Shown: positions 1-8,053, counted from the first letter of the stretch. The stretch: DNA of 33,098 nucleotides from Candidatus Hadersleviella danica (GCA_016711405.1 JADJSZ010000067.1:1-33098); one strand, 5' to 3'. A program made the numbers and translations. The notes: a model not told the origin generated them from the sequence alone.

Positions 1-4
1 GCGG

Positions 5-688
5 CTATAGCTTTTGGAAAAGTTGTTCCGCCCAATCCTCTTCTCGCCAAAGGAGGTTGCCCGTATTGAACAAATACCCTTTGTCGTGCGAAAAAGTACC
101 AATCCCCTCAAAGGCAATTTTGCCCATCACCCCTTCGCGGGTACGGATTTGCTCGAGGTCGGTGGGGGAGATGGGGCCGTTCCAGCCTGTGACGGTGTAG
201 TTGAGGCGGCCGTGTTTGCCCGTGTAGGGCAAGGGTTGGTAGGGCGTGTGTTGGCTGACAAAGCCGCAAATATAGGCGGGGATGGTTTGGAAGGTGGGCA
301 GACGGTCGAAGAGGGAGGAGGATTCAGCGGCCGTGAGTGCCCCTACTTCTTCGCCCCGTTTCAGCACTTTGTCCTTAAACACGCTGATATGCTTGAAGAA
401 AGCAAAGAGATGGTCACGCCCCGTGCCCACTTTGACGAACACGTAAATGTCAGAATGGTTAAATTGGTCGCCGGGGATATCCAGCCAAATGCCATTCCAT
501 TTGCTCGTTTTGATGCTAACCTTGAGCCGAGGAACACGGTATGGCTCCTCATCGTCCCGAATCAGGTGAATATCGGTGGGTAAAAACTCCTCTAACTTGC
601 CCACCTCATGTCCCAATTGTGCGTCTAAACCTGCTTTTTTGGTCAGAAAGAGCTTGAACGCATACTCTCCCAAATAGCCACGGGTCAT
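5..688 (-). CDS. putative type II restriction endonuclease
   Basis: A 227-aa protein, last gene of a minus-strand operon headed by a C5-cytosine methyltransferase; its ATG overlaps the preceding stop (ATGA at 685-688). I recognise no named family. The segment around residues 50-80 has an Asp (PTDIHL), then a beta-strand-like KVSIKTSK, then an aromatic stretch ending in SDIYVFVKV. This resembles the core of PD-(D/E)XK nucleases, where the second acidic residue would here be replaced by Ser (SIK). The endonuclease role is inferred mainly from position, since type II restriction genes commonly sit next to their methylase. The protein has no signal peptide or membrane segment and would act on unmethylated DNA in the cytoplasm. 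It could instead be another methylase-associated protein. Confidence 0.55.
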   Translation of the reverse strand: MTRGYLGEYAFKLFLTKKAGLDAQLGHEVGKLEEFLPTDIHLIRDDEEPYRVPRLKVSIKTSKWNGIWLDIPGDQFNHSDIYVFVKVGTGRDHLFAFFKHISVFKDKVLKRGEEVGALTAAESSSLFDRLPTFQTIPAYICGFVSQHTPYQPLPYTGKHGRLNYTVTGWNGPISPTDLEQIRTREGVMGKIAFEGIGTFSHDKGYLFNTGNLLWREEDWAEQLFQKL

Positions 689-966
689 ATCAACTTAATG
701 TTGCCCCCAAATCTCTCGCTGGCGGCTACTCCCATAATCGGTTGCGCCGCACGGTCTAAAATTTTGAGGGCGTTGATACACATTTGGGTGTATCCCTCTT
801 CATCAATGTGAACACAATTGGGCAGGAACCGCTCTTCGAGCCATTGCTCGAGCGTGAACTTGGTACATTCGCCCCCTGCAATCGCTTTTTCGACAATTTT
901 AGTGGCATCTCCCTCGGGTATTCCCAAGGTGTGGGCAATTTTGGATGTGACTTGGGTAATGCTCAT
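685..966 (-). CDS. small protein of the restriction-modification operon, unknown function
   Basis: A 93-aa soluble protein lying exactly between the methyltransferase and the putative endonuclease. Its ATG (964-966) follows directly on the methyltransferase stop (967-969), and its own stop overlaps the next start. Such tight coupling makes it a real gene of the operon. I see no helix-turn-helix typical of controller (C) proteins. The sequence is mostly helical, with an acidic middle (EQWLEERFLPN) and a C-terminal half reading ALKILDRAAQPIMGVAAS. It could be a subunit of the nuclease or a methylase partner; no function is claimed. Confidence 0.7.
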   Translation of the reverse strand: MSITQVTSKIAHTLGIPEGDATKIVEKAIAGGECTKFTLEQWLEERFLPNCVHIDEEGYTQMCINALKILDRAAQPIMGVAASERFGGNIKLI

Positions 967-2065
967 TTAATCTCCAAATAAGGCAAGTTGTTGGGTTTGA
1001 AGGGCATATTCGAAATTCGGTTTTATAGAACGGTAGGGAATGCCCGCAAATGTTTTAAGAATAGACTCGAACACAACTTGCGCCAATTTGGGGGGTACGG
1101 CCATACCGATTTGTTTGCGGACACTCTCTTTTGACCCCATAAACTGGTACTCATCAGGGAAGGTTTGTAGACGTGCCCGCTCCCGATTAGTGAGGGCGCG
1201 AGGTTCATGCCAGTGGTAGCCATGTGTACCACCCCCGCCGCTCCCCGTAATGGTATAGGATGGTTTGGCAGGGTCGAGCCGGCGGTAAATTTGGCTGAGT
1301 TTGGCTCCTTTGACATTGAGTTGCAGATGAGGGGGAATCTCGGCCGTCCACGCATTTTGCCCCGGCTGGATATATTTAAGCCGCTCCACCACCGCCTCCG
1401 ATTGGCGCGTTGGCTCTTGGTTAGCCGCCCATGCAGGGATGGGGGGCTGTTCTAAGGCTTTGCCAGCAGGGGGAGGAGCCTCGGCCGTGGTGGGGGCTGG
1501 CACTTTGTAGTTAAGGTGAAGTGCTTTTTGGAGACCCACGATGATAATGCGGTGGCGGGTTTGGGGCACGCCGTACTCTTCAGCGCGGTAGAGATGCACA
1601 GTTAAATCGTACCCATCTCCCGCGTTAGCCAAAGCATCTAAAATGTGGCGAAACGCTTGCCCCTCATTGGCACTCGACAAGCCGCTGACGTTTTCGGCCA
1701 CAAAAAACTTGGGCAAAAAGCGATTAATTACTTCGACCCCGTAATCGTACAGTCCCCCAAAGTGACCATCAAACCCTTTTTGTTCACCCACAATGCTGAA
1801 ATCGTTGCAGGGAAAGCCGTAGGCGAAGGCATCGCTAGGAGGCAATTGGGCGATGTCTAGTTGGTGGACATCAGCAGATAACGGTTTCGGCCGTGGTTTG
1901 CCCCATGATGTTGTGGGCATAGGTTTGGCAAGAATCGGCATCGTAGTCGCTCGCCCATGCGTGGCCGATGGTATATTGGCTCGTGCCAGCCTGAACCTGA
2001 GCTAGTTTGGCTCCTAGACCAAGCCCGCCGGGGCCACAAAATAGTTCACCTAATCTAAAACGCAT
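967..2065 (-). CDS. DNA cytosine-5 methyltransferase (frameshifted)
   Basis: C5-cytosine methyltransferase of a type II restriction-modification system; it transfers a methyl group from S-adenosylmethionine to cytosine in a target site I cannot predict. The N-terminal frame from ATG 2063-2065 carries motif I (ELFCGPGGLGLG, residues about 7-18) and SDYDADSCQTYAHN (motif II/III region). The frame then ends at a TGA near 1873-1878, and the rest lies in another frame: motif IV GFPCNDFSIVG with the catalytic Cys, motif VI AENVSGL, motif VIII QTRHRIIIVG, and the C-terminal YTITGSGGGGTHGYHW and NRERARLQTFPDEY region. One extra base (ATC-T-GCT-GAT), or two missing, restores a protein of about 366 aa, normal for the family. 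All catalytic motifs are present, so this is either a recent null mutation or a sequence error. Confidence 0.85.
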
Positions 2066-2100
2066 GGGATTCTCTTTACCTCTTGGGGGTATTCTAGCAC

Positions 2101-2133
2101 AGACCTTTGAGGTCTCTAAGACCTCAAAGGTCT
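2101..2133. repeat. 15-bp-arm palindrome (AGACCTTTGAGGTCT type)
   Basis: Perfect inverted repeat with arms 2101-2115 and 2119-2133 and a 3-base loop (cta), in the 80-base gap between the MoaD-like gene and the methyltransferase gene. There is no clear T-run on either side, so it is not a textbook terminator. It shares AGACCTTNGAGGT with the palindrome at 25841-25875, so it looks like one member of a dispersed palindrome family. Confidence 0.75.
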
Positions 2134-2145
2134 AACCCAATGGCA

Positions 2146-2382
2146 CTACCCTCCCGCCGAAGGCAAAAACACCTCTACCGAATCCCCCTCCTGCAAGGCT
2201 TGGCTCAACTCACTCTCATGCTCCTCATTGATGGCCAGCAACACATACTCATCCTGCAAACCCACGGCCGCCAACACCTCGGCCGCCGTCGCCCCCTCGG
2301 GCAATACCAACACCACGCGCCCCTTCTGCACCGCTGGGAGCTTATCCCGCAAACGGCCGTGTAAACGGAGATGGATGTTCAT
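2146..2382 (-). CDS. MoaD/ThiS-family sulfur carrier protein
   Basis: A 78-aa beta-grasp protein with the family hallmarks: N-terminal strand MNIHLRLHGRLRDKLP, a middle LPEGATAAEVLAAVGL helix, DSVEVFLP near the end, and a C-terminal Gly-Gly (SAGG). In this family the terminal Gly is adenylated and thiocarboxylated to donate sulfur, in MoaD to build molybdopterin and in ThiS to build thiazole. It lies just downstream of the tungsten aldehyde oxidoreductase on the same strand. That favours a pterin-cofactor role, and small MoaD-like genes often accompany AOR genes. There is no Shine-Dalgarno before the ATG, and the spacer upstream is a short repeat tract. Confidence 0.85.
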   Translation of the reverse strand: MNIHLRLHGRLRDKLPAVQKGRVVLVLPEGATAAEVLAAVGLQDEYVLLAINEEHESELSQALQEGDSVEVFLPSAGG

Positions 2383-2404
2383 GGAGTTAGTGTAATCTTT
2401 GTAT

Positions 2405-2466
2405 TGGTATATTGCGTATTAGCCAATCACCGACCCAATAACGAATAACCAGTAACCAATAACCCT
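2405..2466. repeat. short-period spacer repeat (AATAACC type)
   Basis: The gap between the AOR and MoaD-like genes contains degenerate units of TAACGAATAACCAGTAACCAATAACC. The same family recurs at 11424-11460, 19569-19655 and 25938-26008. Confidence 0.75.
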
Positions 2467-2468
2467 TC

Positions 2469-4405
2469 CTACGCCGCCCACCCCAGCCCCACCGCCTCCA
2501 GCGTCTCCCGCGTCGGGGTGCCGTTGTTGTCCCAGCCCGCTTGGGCGTAGTACATGTCGAGCGCGGCTTGGAATTCCTCTTCGGGAATATGCACCCCATC
2601 CGAACGGCCGCCTGTGAGCGGTTGGGTGTACAACTTCTTGGGCAACGTATCTTGGTCGCGGGTCAGCCCTTCGCGGGCATTGTAGGCGCGCATCAGGTTC
2701 AGGCGGCGACGGCCGATTTCCTGAATCTCCTCCACCGTGTAGATGTCCCCCGTGGCGGCCGTCATCAAATCGGCCATATCCTGCGGGCCATACATTTGCC
2801 ATGTTCCAGCTAGACAAACTGGCAAATCCCCAGCGTATCCGTGGCACTGTAGTTGTATTGCGTCTTCAGGGCAAACTCTACCTTGTCGGCGTTCATCGCA
2901 TTGGGGGCTTGCGGTTTGTGCAGGCCAATCTGGTCCAAGAACCGCTTGTATCCCGGCGCGTCGGGTTTGCCCTCATACGCCTTGGGGTGGTAGCCCGTGT
3001 CGTGTTCCGAAGATTGGTGGTCTGCCCCAAACGGGTTGGCGGCGTAGATGAGGCCCAAACTGCGCTTGACGTTGGGCATGTGGGCGGGCAACTCTTGCCC
3101 CTTGACGGTCAGCAGGTACTCGTGCCCTTTGCCGAAACGGTCGGCCGCTTTGGCCGAGCCATCGGCCAAATAATCGCCAAACCCTTCCCGGTTGAGAACC
3201 TTTTTGAGCATGGCAATCATGCTTTCGGCATCGCCGTAGCGCAGAACAATGCCGTCGGTGTCTTCGGCCGTCAAAATCCCCTTCTCAAAGCACTCCGTCG
3301 CCCACGAAATCGTCGCCCCGCAGGAGATGGTGTCCACCCCATATTCGTTGCACAATTGATTGGCGTAGGTAATGGCGCGTAAATCGTCTATGCCACAATA
3401 AGAGCCAAAGGTGGCGATGGTCTCGTATTCGGGACCGCCGTATTCGGGGATGAGTTTGTTGCTCATGTACTCCGATTCGACGACCCGCTTGCACCGCACG
3501 ACGCAGGCGTAGCAGGTGTCACGGCCGAGCTTGTCCTGCTTGCCCTCCTCTGCCCCGCGCAAAATCTCATCATACAGCCGTTCGCCGCTGATGGCTTCGG
3601 CCAGTTCGGGCGACATGCCGCCGCTGTCCCAATTATTGGTGGGCAAGCCCCCGCTCCGCTGTTGGCTGGCCAGAACGCCGGGTGTGCCGTAACGGCCGAA
3701 CGAATCCAGCCCGTATTCGGTCAGCCGCCCTGCGCCCAATCGGGCAAAGGCCGACACAGCTTTTTTGTCGGCGGGCACAACCTTGCGCGTGCCGCGCACG
3801 ACAATCGCCTTCAGCTTTTTGCTCCCCATGACTGCGCCAATGCCTGTGCGCCCCCATGCCCGGTTGCTCATGTTCATCACGGCCGCGAACAACGACAACT
3901 TCTCCCCCGCTGGCCCAATCTGGGCAATCTCGATTTTCTTGTCGTTTAGCTCCGCCTTGAGCGCTTCATCTACTTCGAGGGTTGTTTTGCCCCACAGGTG
4001 GCTGGCATCGTGTAGCTGTGCTTCCCCTTCGATGATGCTCAGGTAGACGGGGCTATCGGCCGCGCCCTTAATGACGATGGCATCGTAGCCCGCGAATTTG
4101 AGTTCGGCCGGCCAAAAGCCACCCGCTTGGCTATCGGCCACGCCGCCCGTGGTGGGGGATTTGCAGGTGGCGGTACAGCGGCTTTGCCCACTGACGGGCA
4201 ACCCCGTGGGGGCGCTGAGGGCAAAGGTGAGGGTGTTGCGCGGGTCGAGCGCGTCTATGTTGGCGGGGCTGTTGTGCCACAAATAATACAGCCCCATCAA
4301 ACTGCCGCCGACGTAGTGGCGGTAAAATTCGGCCGATGGCTCCTCCACGGTAAGCTCTCGCTTGTCTAAATCCACATGTAAAATCTTGCCTGTAAAACCG
4401 TTCAT
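2469..4405 (-). CDS. aor: tungsten-dependent aldehyde:ferredoxin oxidoreductase (frameshifted near C-terminus)
   Basis: AOR-family oxidoreductase; family members oxidise aldehydes to carboxylates using a tungsten bis-pterin cofactor and a [4Fe-4S] cluster, with ferredoxin as acceptor. The N-terminus MNGFTGKILHVDLD is typical, the middle has NRAWGRTGIGAVMGSKKLKAI, and the cluster Cys are visible in DTCYACVVRCK. The fourth cluster Cys is in DTLGICQF, right before a TAG stop at 2810-2812. The missing C-terminal about 115 residues (from LAGTWQMYGPQDM to GLGWAA) continue in another frame down to 2469. Adding one base near 2812-2815 (GTC to GTCC) restores about 645 aa, slightly above the usual 600-640. 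The start ATG 4403-4405 has a good GGAGAC Shine-Dalgarno. The MoaD-like gene downstream fits a shared cofactor theme. Substrate unknown. Confidence 0.9.
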
Positions 4406-4420
4406 GCTGTCTCCTTGCGT

Positions 4421-4452
4421 AGTGGTTAGTGGTTAGTGGTTAGTGGCTAGTG
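4421..4452. repeat. short-period spacer repeat (GTGGTTA type)
   Basis: About four tandem units of GTGGTTA/GTGGCTA upstream of the AOR start. The same heptamer family (or its complement CACTAAC) occurs at 24602-24634 and 26771-26801. Confidence 0.8.
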
Positions 4453-4493
4453 CATGCCCAAAAAAAGGTTTTATTTGAGTTGGTCTACTTGTA

Positions 4494-4516
4494 GGGGTAG
4501 GCCTTGTGCCTACCCC
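4494..4516. repeat. hairpin, 9-bp arms
   Basis: Arms GGGGTAGGC (4494-4502) and GCCTACCCC (4508-4516) around a CTTGT loop, in the gap between the peroxiredoxin and AOR genes. It is paired with the similar hairpin at 4541-4561 (AAGGGTTGCCCCTAC flank), suggesting a dispersed hairpin family rather than a terminator. Confidence 0.6.
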
Positions 4517-4540
4517 CAGCCCCGCAATTACCAGAGTTCA

Positions 4541-4561
4541 GGGCAACCACAAGGGTTGCCC
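4541..4561. repeat. hairpin, 8-bp arms
   Basis: Arms GGGCAACC (4541-4548) and GGTTGCCC (4554-4561) with an ACAAG loop. It sits 25 bases from the hairpin at 4494-4516, and both have a five-base loop related to CTTGT/ACAAG. It is followed by a pyrimidine-rich tract (4572-4612; TCCTCTGCCCCTCTGCTC) of the spacer-repeat type also seen at 22840-22873. Confidence 0.55.
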
Positions 4562-4609
4562 CTACAGAAACATTCTCCTCTGCCCCTCTGCTCATCCGCT
4601 CCCCTGCCC

Positions 4610-5078
4610 TCACTGCATTTCCGCCAGTGCCGCCAAAATCGGCTCCACATCGGGCGGGCCACGGCGTATGACTTCGCTGTAGCGGACGATGCCTTCTTCG
4701 TCCACGATAACAATGGCGCGTTGGCTCACGCCCCAGCTTTCGTTCCACAGGCCGTAGGCGTGGATAACGGCCGCCTTCGGGTGAAAATCGGCCAACAGGG
4801 GAAAATCCAGCCCGCCCAATTGTTCGGCGAACGCTTGGTGGGCAAAAATACTGTCTACGCTGATGCCCAAAACTTGGACATTTAACTCCGCGAAGCGGCC
4901 GTGATTGGCCTGCAACGCTTGGAGTTCATTCGTTCAGACACCTGAAAAGTCGAGCAGGTAGAAGGCGAGGACGACCTTACGGCCGCGCAAATCGCTCAGC
5001 GCCAGCGGGCTTTGGCCCATGCTGGCGGGCAGAGAAAAATCGGGCCACTTCGCCGATGGTGATGGGGGTTTCGCGCAT
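4610..5078 (-). CDS. AhpE-like peroxiredoxin with UGA at the peroxidatic Cys (candidate selenoprotein; one frameshift)
   Basis: Thioredoxin-fold peroxiredoxin that would reduce peroxides. The long open part (about 101 aa) reads LGISVDSIFAHQAFAEQLGG, DFPLLADFHP, AYGLWNESWGVSQRAIVIVDEEG, matching the AhpE/1-Cys group. Upstream, the same frame continues through ALSDLRGRKVVLAFYLLDFSGV, then UGA (4934-4936), then TNELQAL. Family members have Cys at that position (DFTGVCTNEL pattern), so UGA may encode selenocysteine. A stem-loop follows at 4886-4924. The N-terminus MRETPITIGEVA from ATG 5076-5078 (AAGGAG Shine-Dalgarno, spacing 6) is in a different frame. Adding two C to the CCC run before GATTTTTC gives GEVAPDFSLP and about 156 aa, the normal AhpE length. 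Alternatives: UGA is a substitution error or nonsense mutation. Confidence 0.75.
4886..4924 (-). promoter_or_regulatory. candidate bacterial SECIS stem-loop after in-frame UGA
   Basis: On the minus strand, starting 9 nt after UGA, the RNA can fold as CUCC/GGAG, then GCG/CGC, GC/GC and GGCC/GGCC (13 pairs) with an AA bulge, a UU/UU internal loop, one bulged A and an AAUCAC apical loop. The loop begins 28 nt after the UGA, within the spacing reported for bacterial SECIS elements. The loop lacks the G often found at its first positions. GGCC is very common in this genome, so part of the pairing could be chance. Confidence 0.35.
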
Positions 5079-5218
5079 GGTTACTCCTTGGGGTAAATGA
5101 GGGGGTAATCTGGTGGGCATAAGGGTGGCAAAACGACAACCACGCCCCACATGAGATTATCCCGTGTTGGGGAGACTGGCAACACAAACCCCTGTTTAAC
5201 GGCCGTGCCTACTTGGCA

Positions 5219-5469
5219 TTGCCGACCGCGTAGGAACGGTTGCCGACCACGTAGGAACGGTTGCCGACCACGTAGGAACGGTTGCCGACCGCGTAGGAAC
5301 GGTTGCCGACCGCGTAGGAACGGTTGCCGACCACGTAGGAACGGTTGCCGACCACGTAGGAACGGTTGCCGACCACGTAGGAACGGTTGCCGACCGCGTA
5401 GGAACGGTTGCCGACCGCGTAGGAACGGTTGCCGACCGCGTAGGAACGGTTGCCCCCACGTAGGAACGG
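5219..5469. repeat. 12-copy tandem array, 21-bp unit
   Basis: Eleven exact-length 21-bp units and a twelfth of 20 bp, with core CGTAGGAACGGTTGCC. The only variation in the eleven units is G or A at one position (GACCG-CG versus GACCA-CG), running G A A G G A A A G G G; the last unit has a CCCCCA variant. No spacer lies between the units, so it is not a CRISPR array. It occupies most of the 538-base gap between the divergent peroxiredoxin and ggt genes. A small palindrome (GTCGTT-A-AACGAC, 5516-5528) lies beside it. All three minus frames are open through the array only because the period is a multiple of three. Confidence 0.95.
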
Positions 5470-5616
5470 TTGCCACCCGGCTGCCCCGCCCGTAAAAAAA
5501 GGAACCAACTCAAGTGTCGTTAAACGACGTCCCTACCTTGGCTCCAATTGACCATTCCTGCTCACCCCTCTAAACTAGGGCGCATAATTCAGTCACAGTT
5601 CCAAGAGGAGAAAACG

Positions 5617-7218
5617 ATGAATGGTGTTATCGCGGCCGGGGATAAACAGACGGCCGAAGCAGGCGCACGCATCTTGGGCGAAGGAGGCAACGCCGTGGAT
5701 GCGGCCGTGGCCGCCGCCTTCGTTTCCTTTATTAGCGAAATTGGCATGGTGCATTTGGGCGGGAGCGGCATGGGGCACATCTTCGACCCCCGCACCCACA
5801 CCAGCGTCGTCTACGACTTCTTCAGCAACATGCCGGGGCTGGGCATCGAGCTAGACAAGAGCAAGCTCGACTTTAGCCGCGTCACCGTAGACTTTGGCGG
5901 CACCACCCAAGATTTCCACATCGGCCGTGGCTCCGTCGCCGTGCCGGGCAACATTCTGGGGCTGTGCCAAATGGCGGCCGACCACGGCCGACTCCCCCTC
6001 GCCCAACTACTCGCCCCCGCCATCGAACTCGCCCGCGCTGGCCACGCCCTGCCCGAATACCAAGCCCATACCTGCCAAATCCTCGCTCCGCTCTACACCC
6101 ACACCGAGGGGATGCGCCAGATTTTTGCCAAGGCCGACAACGGCCGCATCATCCAAGCAGGCGAACGGCTCTACATTCCTCACCTCGCCGAAACCCTTGA
6201 GGCGTTGGCCGAACACGGCCCCAGCTACGCCCGCACTGGCGCATTGGCCGAAGCCCTCGTCGCCGACCAAGCCACACATGGCGGGCTGGTCACGGCCGCC
6301 GACTTAGCCGCCTACGAAGTCGCCACCCACGAACCCATCCGCCTGCCCTACCGCGACTACGAAATTTTGCTCCCCCGCCCCAGCTCCACTGGCGGCGTTC
6401 TGACAGCCTTCACCCTCAAACTGCTCTCCTCGTTCGATGTGGGCAAATGGGCGCACGGCTCGGCCGACCATCTGCAACTGTTGGCCGAGGCGATGTCCGC
6501 CACCACCCGCGCCCGGCGGCATTGGGAGCTGGCTCTGCTGGCCATGCCCGTTAAAGAAGCTGTGCGCGGCTTTTTGGATGAGGAGTTTGTGGGCAATTTC
6601 GCGGCCGAGGCGGCACTGGCCTTGTGGAAAGGACGGCCGAGCCAGAGCTTCGACGAAGGGCACAAGAAACCCAACACCAGCCACCTCAGCGTCATAGATG
6701 GCGAAGGCATGGCCGTCAGCCTGACCACCACGGCCGGGGAATCGGCAGGCTATGTCGTGCCCGGCACGGGCTACATCCCCAACAACATGCTCGGCGAAGA
6801 TGATTTGCACCCCCACGGCTTCCACGCCTCCCCCGCTGGCCCACGCATCCACACCATGATGTGCCCCGTGGTAGTGCTGAAAGACGGCCGTATCAAGCTC
6901 GTCGTGGGCAGTGGCGGGAGCATCCGCATCCGCAGTGCCATCCTGCAAGTCATGAGCAACTTCCTCGACTTCAACATGCCCTTGGATGAGGCGGTGGCCG
7001 CCTCCCGTGTCCATCTCGAAAAACAAATCATGCAATGTGAAGGGGGCTACGACCCCCAATCCGTAGACGAATTAGAAGGGCTTGGGTATCAGGTCAACCG
7101 CTGGCAAGGGCGCAGTCTCTACTTCGGCGGGGCACACAGCGTCGCCGTGCAAGAAGACGGCCAACTCACGGCCGTGGGCGACTCCCGCCGTGGCGGGGCA
7201 ATCGCCGTAAGCCATTAG
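5617..7218 (+). CDS. ggt: gamma-glutamyltransferase family protein
   Basis: Ntn-hydrolase of the gamma-glutamyltranspeptidase family, which cleaves gamma-glutamyl bonds (glutathione and related compounds) after autocatalytic processing into two subunits. The 533-aa protein begins at ATG 5617 behind AAGAGGAG; an in-frame start further upstream lacks such a site. Visible signatures are AAGDKQTAEAGARILGEGGNAVDAAVAAAF at the N-terminus, the processing and nucleophile Thr in KPNTSHLSVIDGEG (about residue 355), and the oxyanion/GG-loop regions GYVVPGTGYIPNNMLGEDD and VVGSGGSIRIRSAI. I see no signal peptide, so it may be cytoplasmic. The last codons (AVSH-stop) lie inside a GCCGTAAG repeat tract that continues downstream. 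Some members are acylases rather than glutathione hydrolases. Confidence 0.9.
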   Translation: MNGVIAAGDKQTAEAGARILGEGGNAVDAAVAAAFVSFISEIGMVHLGGSGMGHIFDPRTHTSVVYDFFSNMPGLGIELDKSKLDFSRVTVDFGGTTQDFHIGRGSVAVPGNILGLCQMAADHGRLPLAQLLAPAIELARAGHALPEYQAHTCQILAPLYTHTEGMRQIFAKADNGRIIQAGERLYIPHLAETLEALAEHGPSYARTGALAEALVADQATHGGLVTAADLAAYEVATHEPIRLPYRDYEILLPRPSSTGGVLTAFTLKLLSSFDVGKWAHGSADHLQLLAEAMSATTRARRHWELALLAMPVKEAVRGFLDEEFVGNFAAEAALALWKGRPSQSFDEGHKKPNTSHLSVIDGEGMAVSLTTTAGESAGYVVPGTGYIPNNMLGEDDLHPHGFHASPAGPRIHTMMCPVVVLKDGRIKLVVGSGGSIRIRSAILQVMSNFLDFNMPLDEAVAASRVHLEKQIMQCEGGYDPQSVDELEGLGYQVNRWQGRSLYFGGAHSVAVQEDGQLTAVGDSRRGGAIAVSH

Positions 7219-7284
7219 CCGTAAGCCGTAAGCTGTAAGCCACCACCTAATCCGCAATCCGCATTCCCCATTCCGCAATCCCCC
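7204..7284. repeat. short-period spacer repeats (GCCGTAAG and TCCGCAATCCGCATTCC types)
   Basis: GCCGTAAG-like units start inside the 3' end of ggt and run to about 7241. A second tract of CCGCAATCCGCATTCC units (7250-7283) ends directly at the next ATG (7285), leaving no Shine-Dalgarno. The second type reappears inverted at 24545-24578 and again at the right edge of the window. Confidence 0.75.
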
Positions 7285-8022
7285 ATGTCCATCTGGCACA
7301 TCGCCCAGCGCGAACTCCACGCCCTCTTTGCCCAGCCCATCGCCTACATCGTGGCCATCGTCATCTTGTTCTTTTGTGGCCTCATCTTTGCCGATGGGCT
7401 GGCGCAGTACCAACAAACCCTCTTGCTGGGGCAACCCGTGCCGCCGCCCACCATGAGCAACGTCTTGGGCTTCTTCGTCTTTATCTCGCTCTTCGTCTCC
7501 CCCGCCATTACCATGCGCTTGCTGGCCGAGGAGCATAAAAGCGGCACGATTGAGCTTCTGCTCACCTTGCCCGTGCGCGAGGGCGAGGTGGTGCTGGGCA
7601 AATTTCTGGCGGCCGTGCTCTACTACCTGCTCATCCTCGCCTGCACCCTCTTCTACGCCCTCGTCCTGTGGCGCTTTGGCAACCCCGACATGGGGCCCAT
7701 GCTCACCAGCTATTTGGGGGTCGTGCTGGCCGTGTGTGGGATGGTCGCCTTGGGGGTGCTGGCCTCGGCCCTCACCCAAAGCCAAATCGTGGCCTATATG
7801 CTCGGCTTGGCCCTCATCCTCGTCTTCTACCTCTCTGGCTCCATCGCCCAATCCTTCACCGCCAACAGCACCGCCACCGTCATCTTCACCGAGCTCTCCC
7901 TCCTCGACCATCTCAGCCGCCTCCCTTATGGCATCCTCACCGCCAAAGACCTCGCCTACTTCGCCTGCCTCACGGCCGCTCCCCTCCTCCTCGCCAAAGA
8001 GCAATTAACAAGGAACAAATAG
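7285..8022 (+). CDS. ABC-2 type transporter permease (GldF-like)
   Basis: A 245-aa integral membrane protein of the ABC-2 permease family, similar to GldF/NosY-type subunits. It has an N-terminal helix (IAYIVAIVILFFCGLIF), a second at GFFVFISLFVSPAITMRLLAEE, the conserved cytoplasmic segment EEHKSGTIELLLTLPVREGEVVLGKF, and further helices to about residue 235. The next gene is the GldG-like partner, and together they would form the membrane part of an export or gliding-type ABC complex. No ATPase gene lies beside them: upstream is ggt. The final residues (KEQLTRNK) are encoded by the spacer-repeat tract that begins near 8001, so the native C-terminal tail may have been replaced. Substrate unknown. 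Confidence 0.85.
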   Translation: MSIWHIAQRELHALFAQPIAYIVAIVILFFCGLIFADGLAQYQQTLLLGQPVPPPTMSNVLGFFVFISLFVSPAITMRLLAEEHKSGTIELLLTLPVREGEVVLGKFLAAVLYYLLILACTLFYALVLWRFGNPDMGPMLTSYLGVVLAVCGMVALGVLASALTQSQIVAYMLGLALILVFYLSGSIAQSFTANSTATVIFTELSLLDHLSRLPYGILTAKDLAYFACLTAAPLLLAKEQLTRNK

Positions 8023-8050
8023 CAAAGAACAAATTTGCTCCTTGCTCATT
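8001..8050. repeat. short-period spacer repeat (GAGCAA/AACAAATAGC type)
   Basis: Units related to AGCAAAGAACAAATTTGCTCC, partly palindromic, cover the last codons of the permease gene and the gap to the GldG-like gene. A related tract (GCAATGAGCAAGCAATGAGC) lies at 10541-10565. Confidence 0.6.
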
Positions 8051-8053
8051 GAT

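Noticed and set aside
967..2065. Programmed frameshift in the methyltransferase
   Set aside because: No slippery heptamer or downstream structure at the break, and many unrelated genes in the window show similar one-base breaks, so an error or mutation is simpler.
5219..5469. CRISPR array
   Set aside because: Units are directly adjacent with no unique spacers, and no cas genes are present.
5081..5513. Open frames through the 21-bp array encoding 7-aa repeats (for example RQPFLRG or NRSYAVG)
   Set aside because: All three minus frames and one plus frame are open only because the period is a multiple of three. No ribosome site and no preference for one frame.
7072..8004. 310-aa minus-strand frame opposite the end of ggt and the ABC permease
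   Set aside because: Gly/Glu/His-rich antisense translation typical of shadows; it crosses two well-supported genes.
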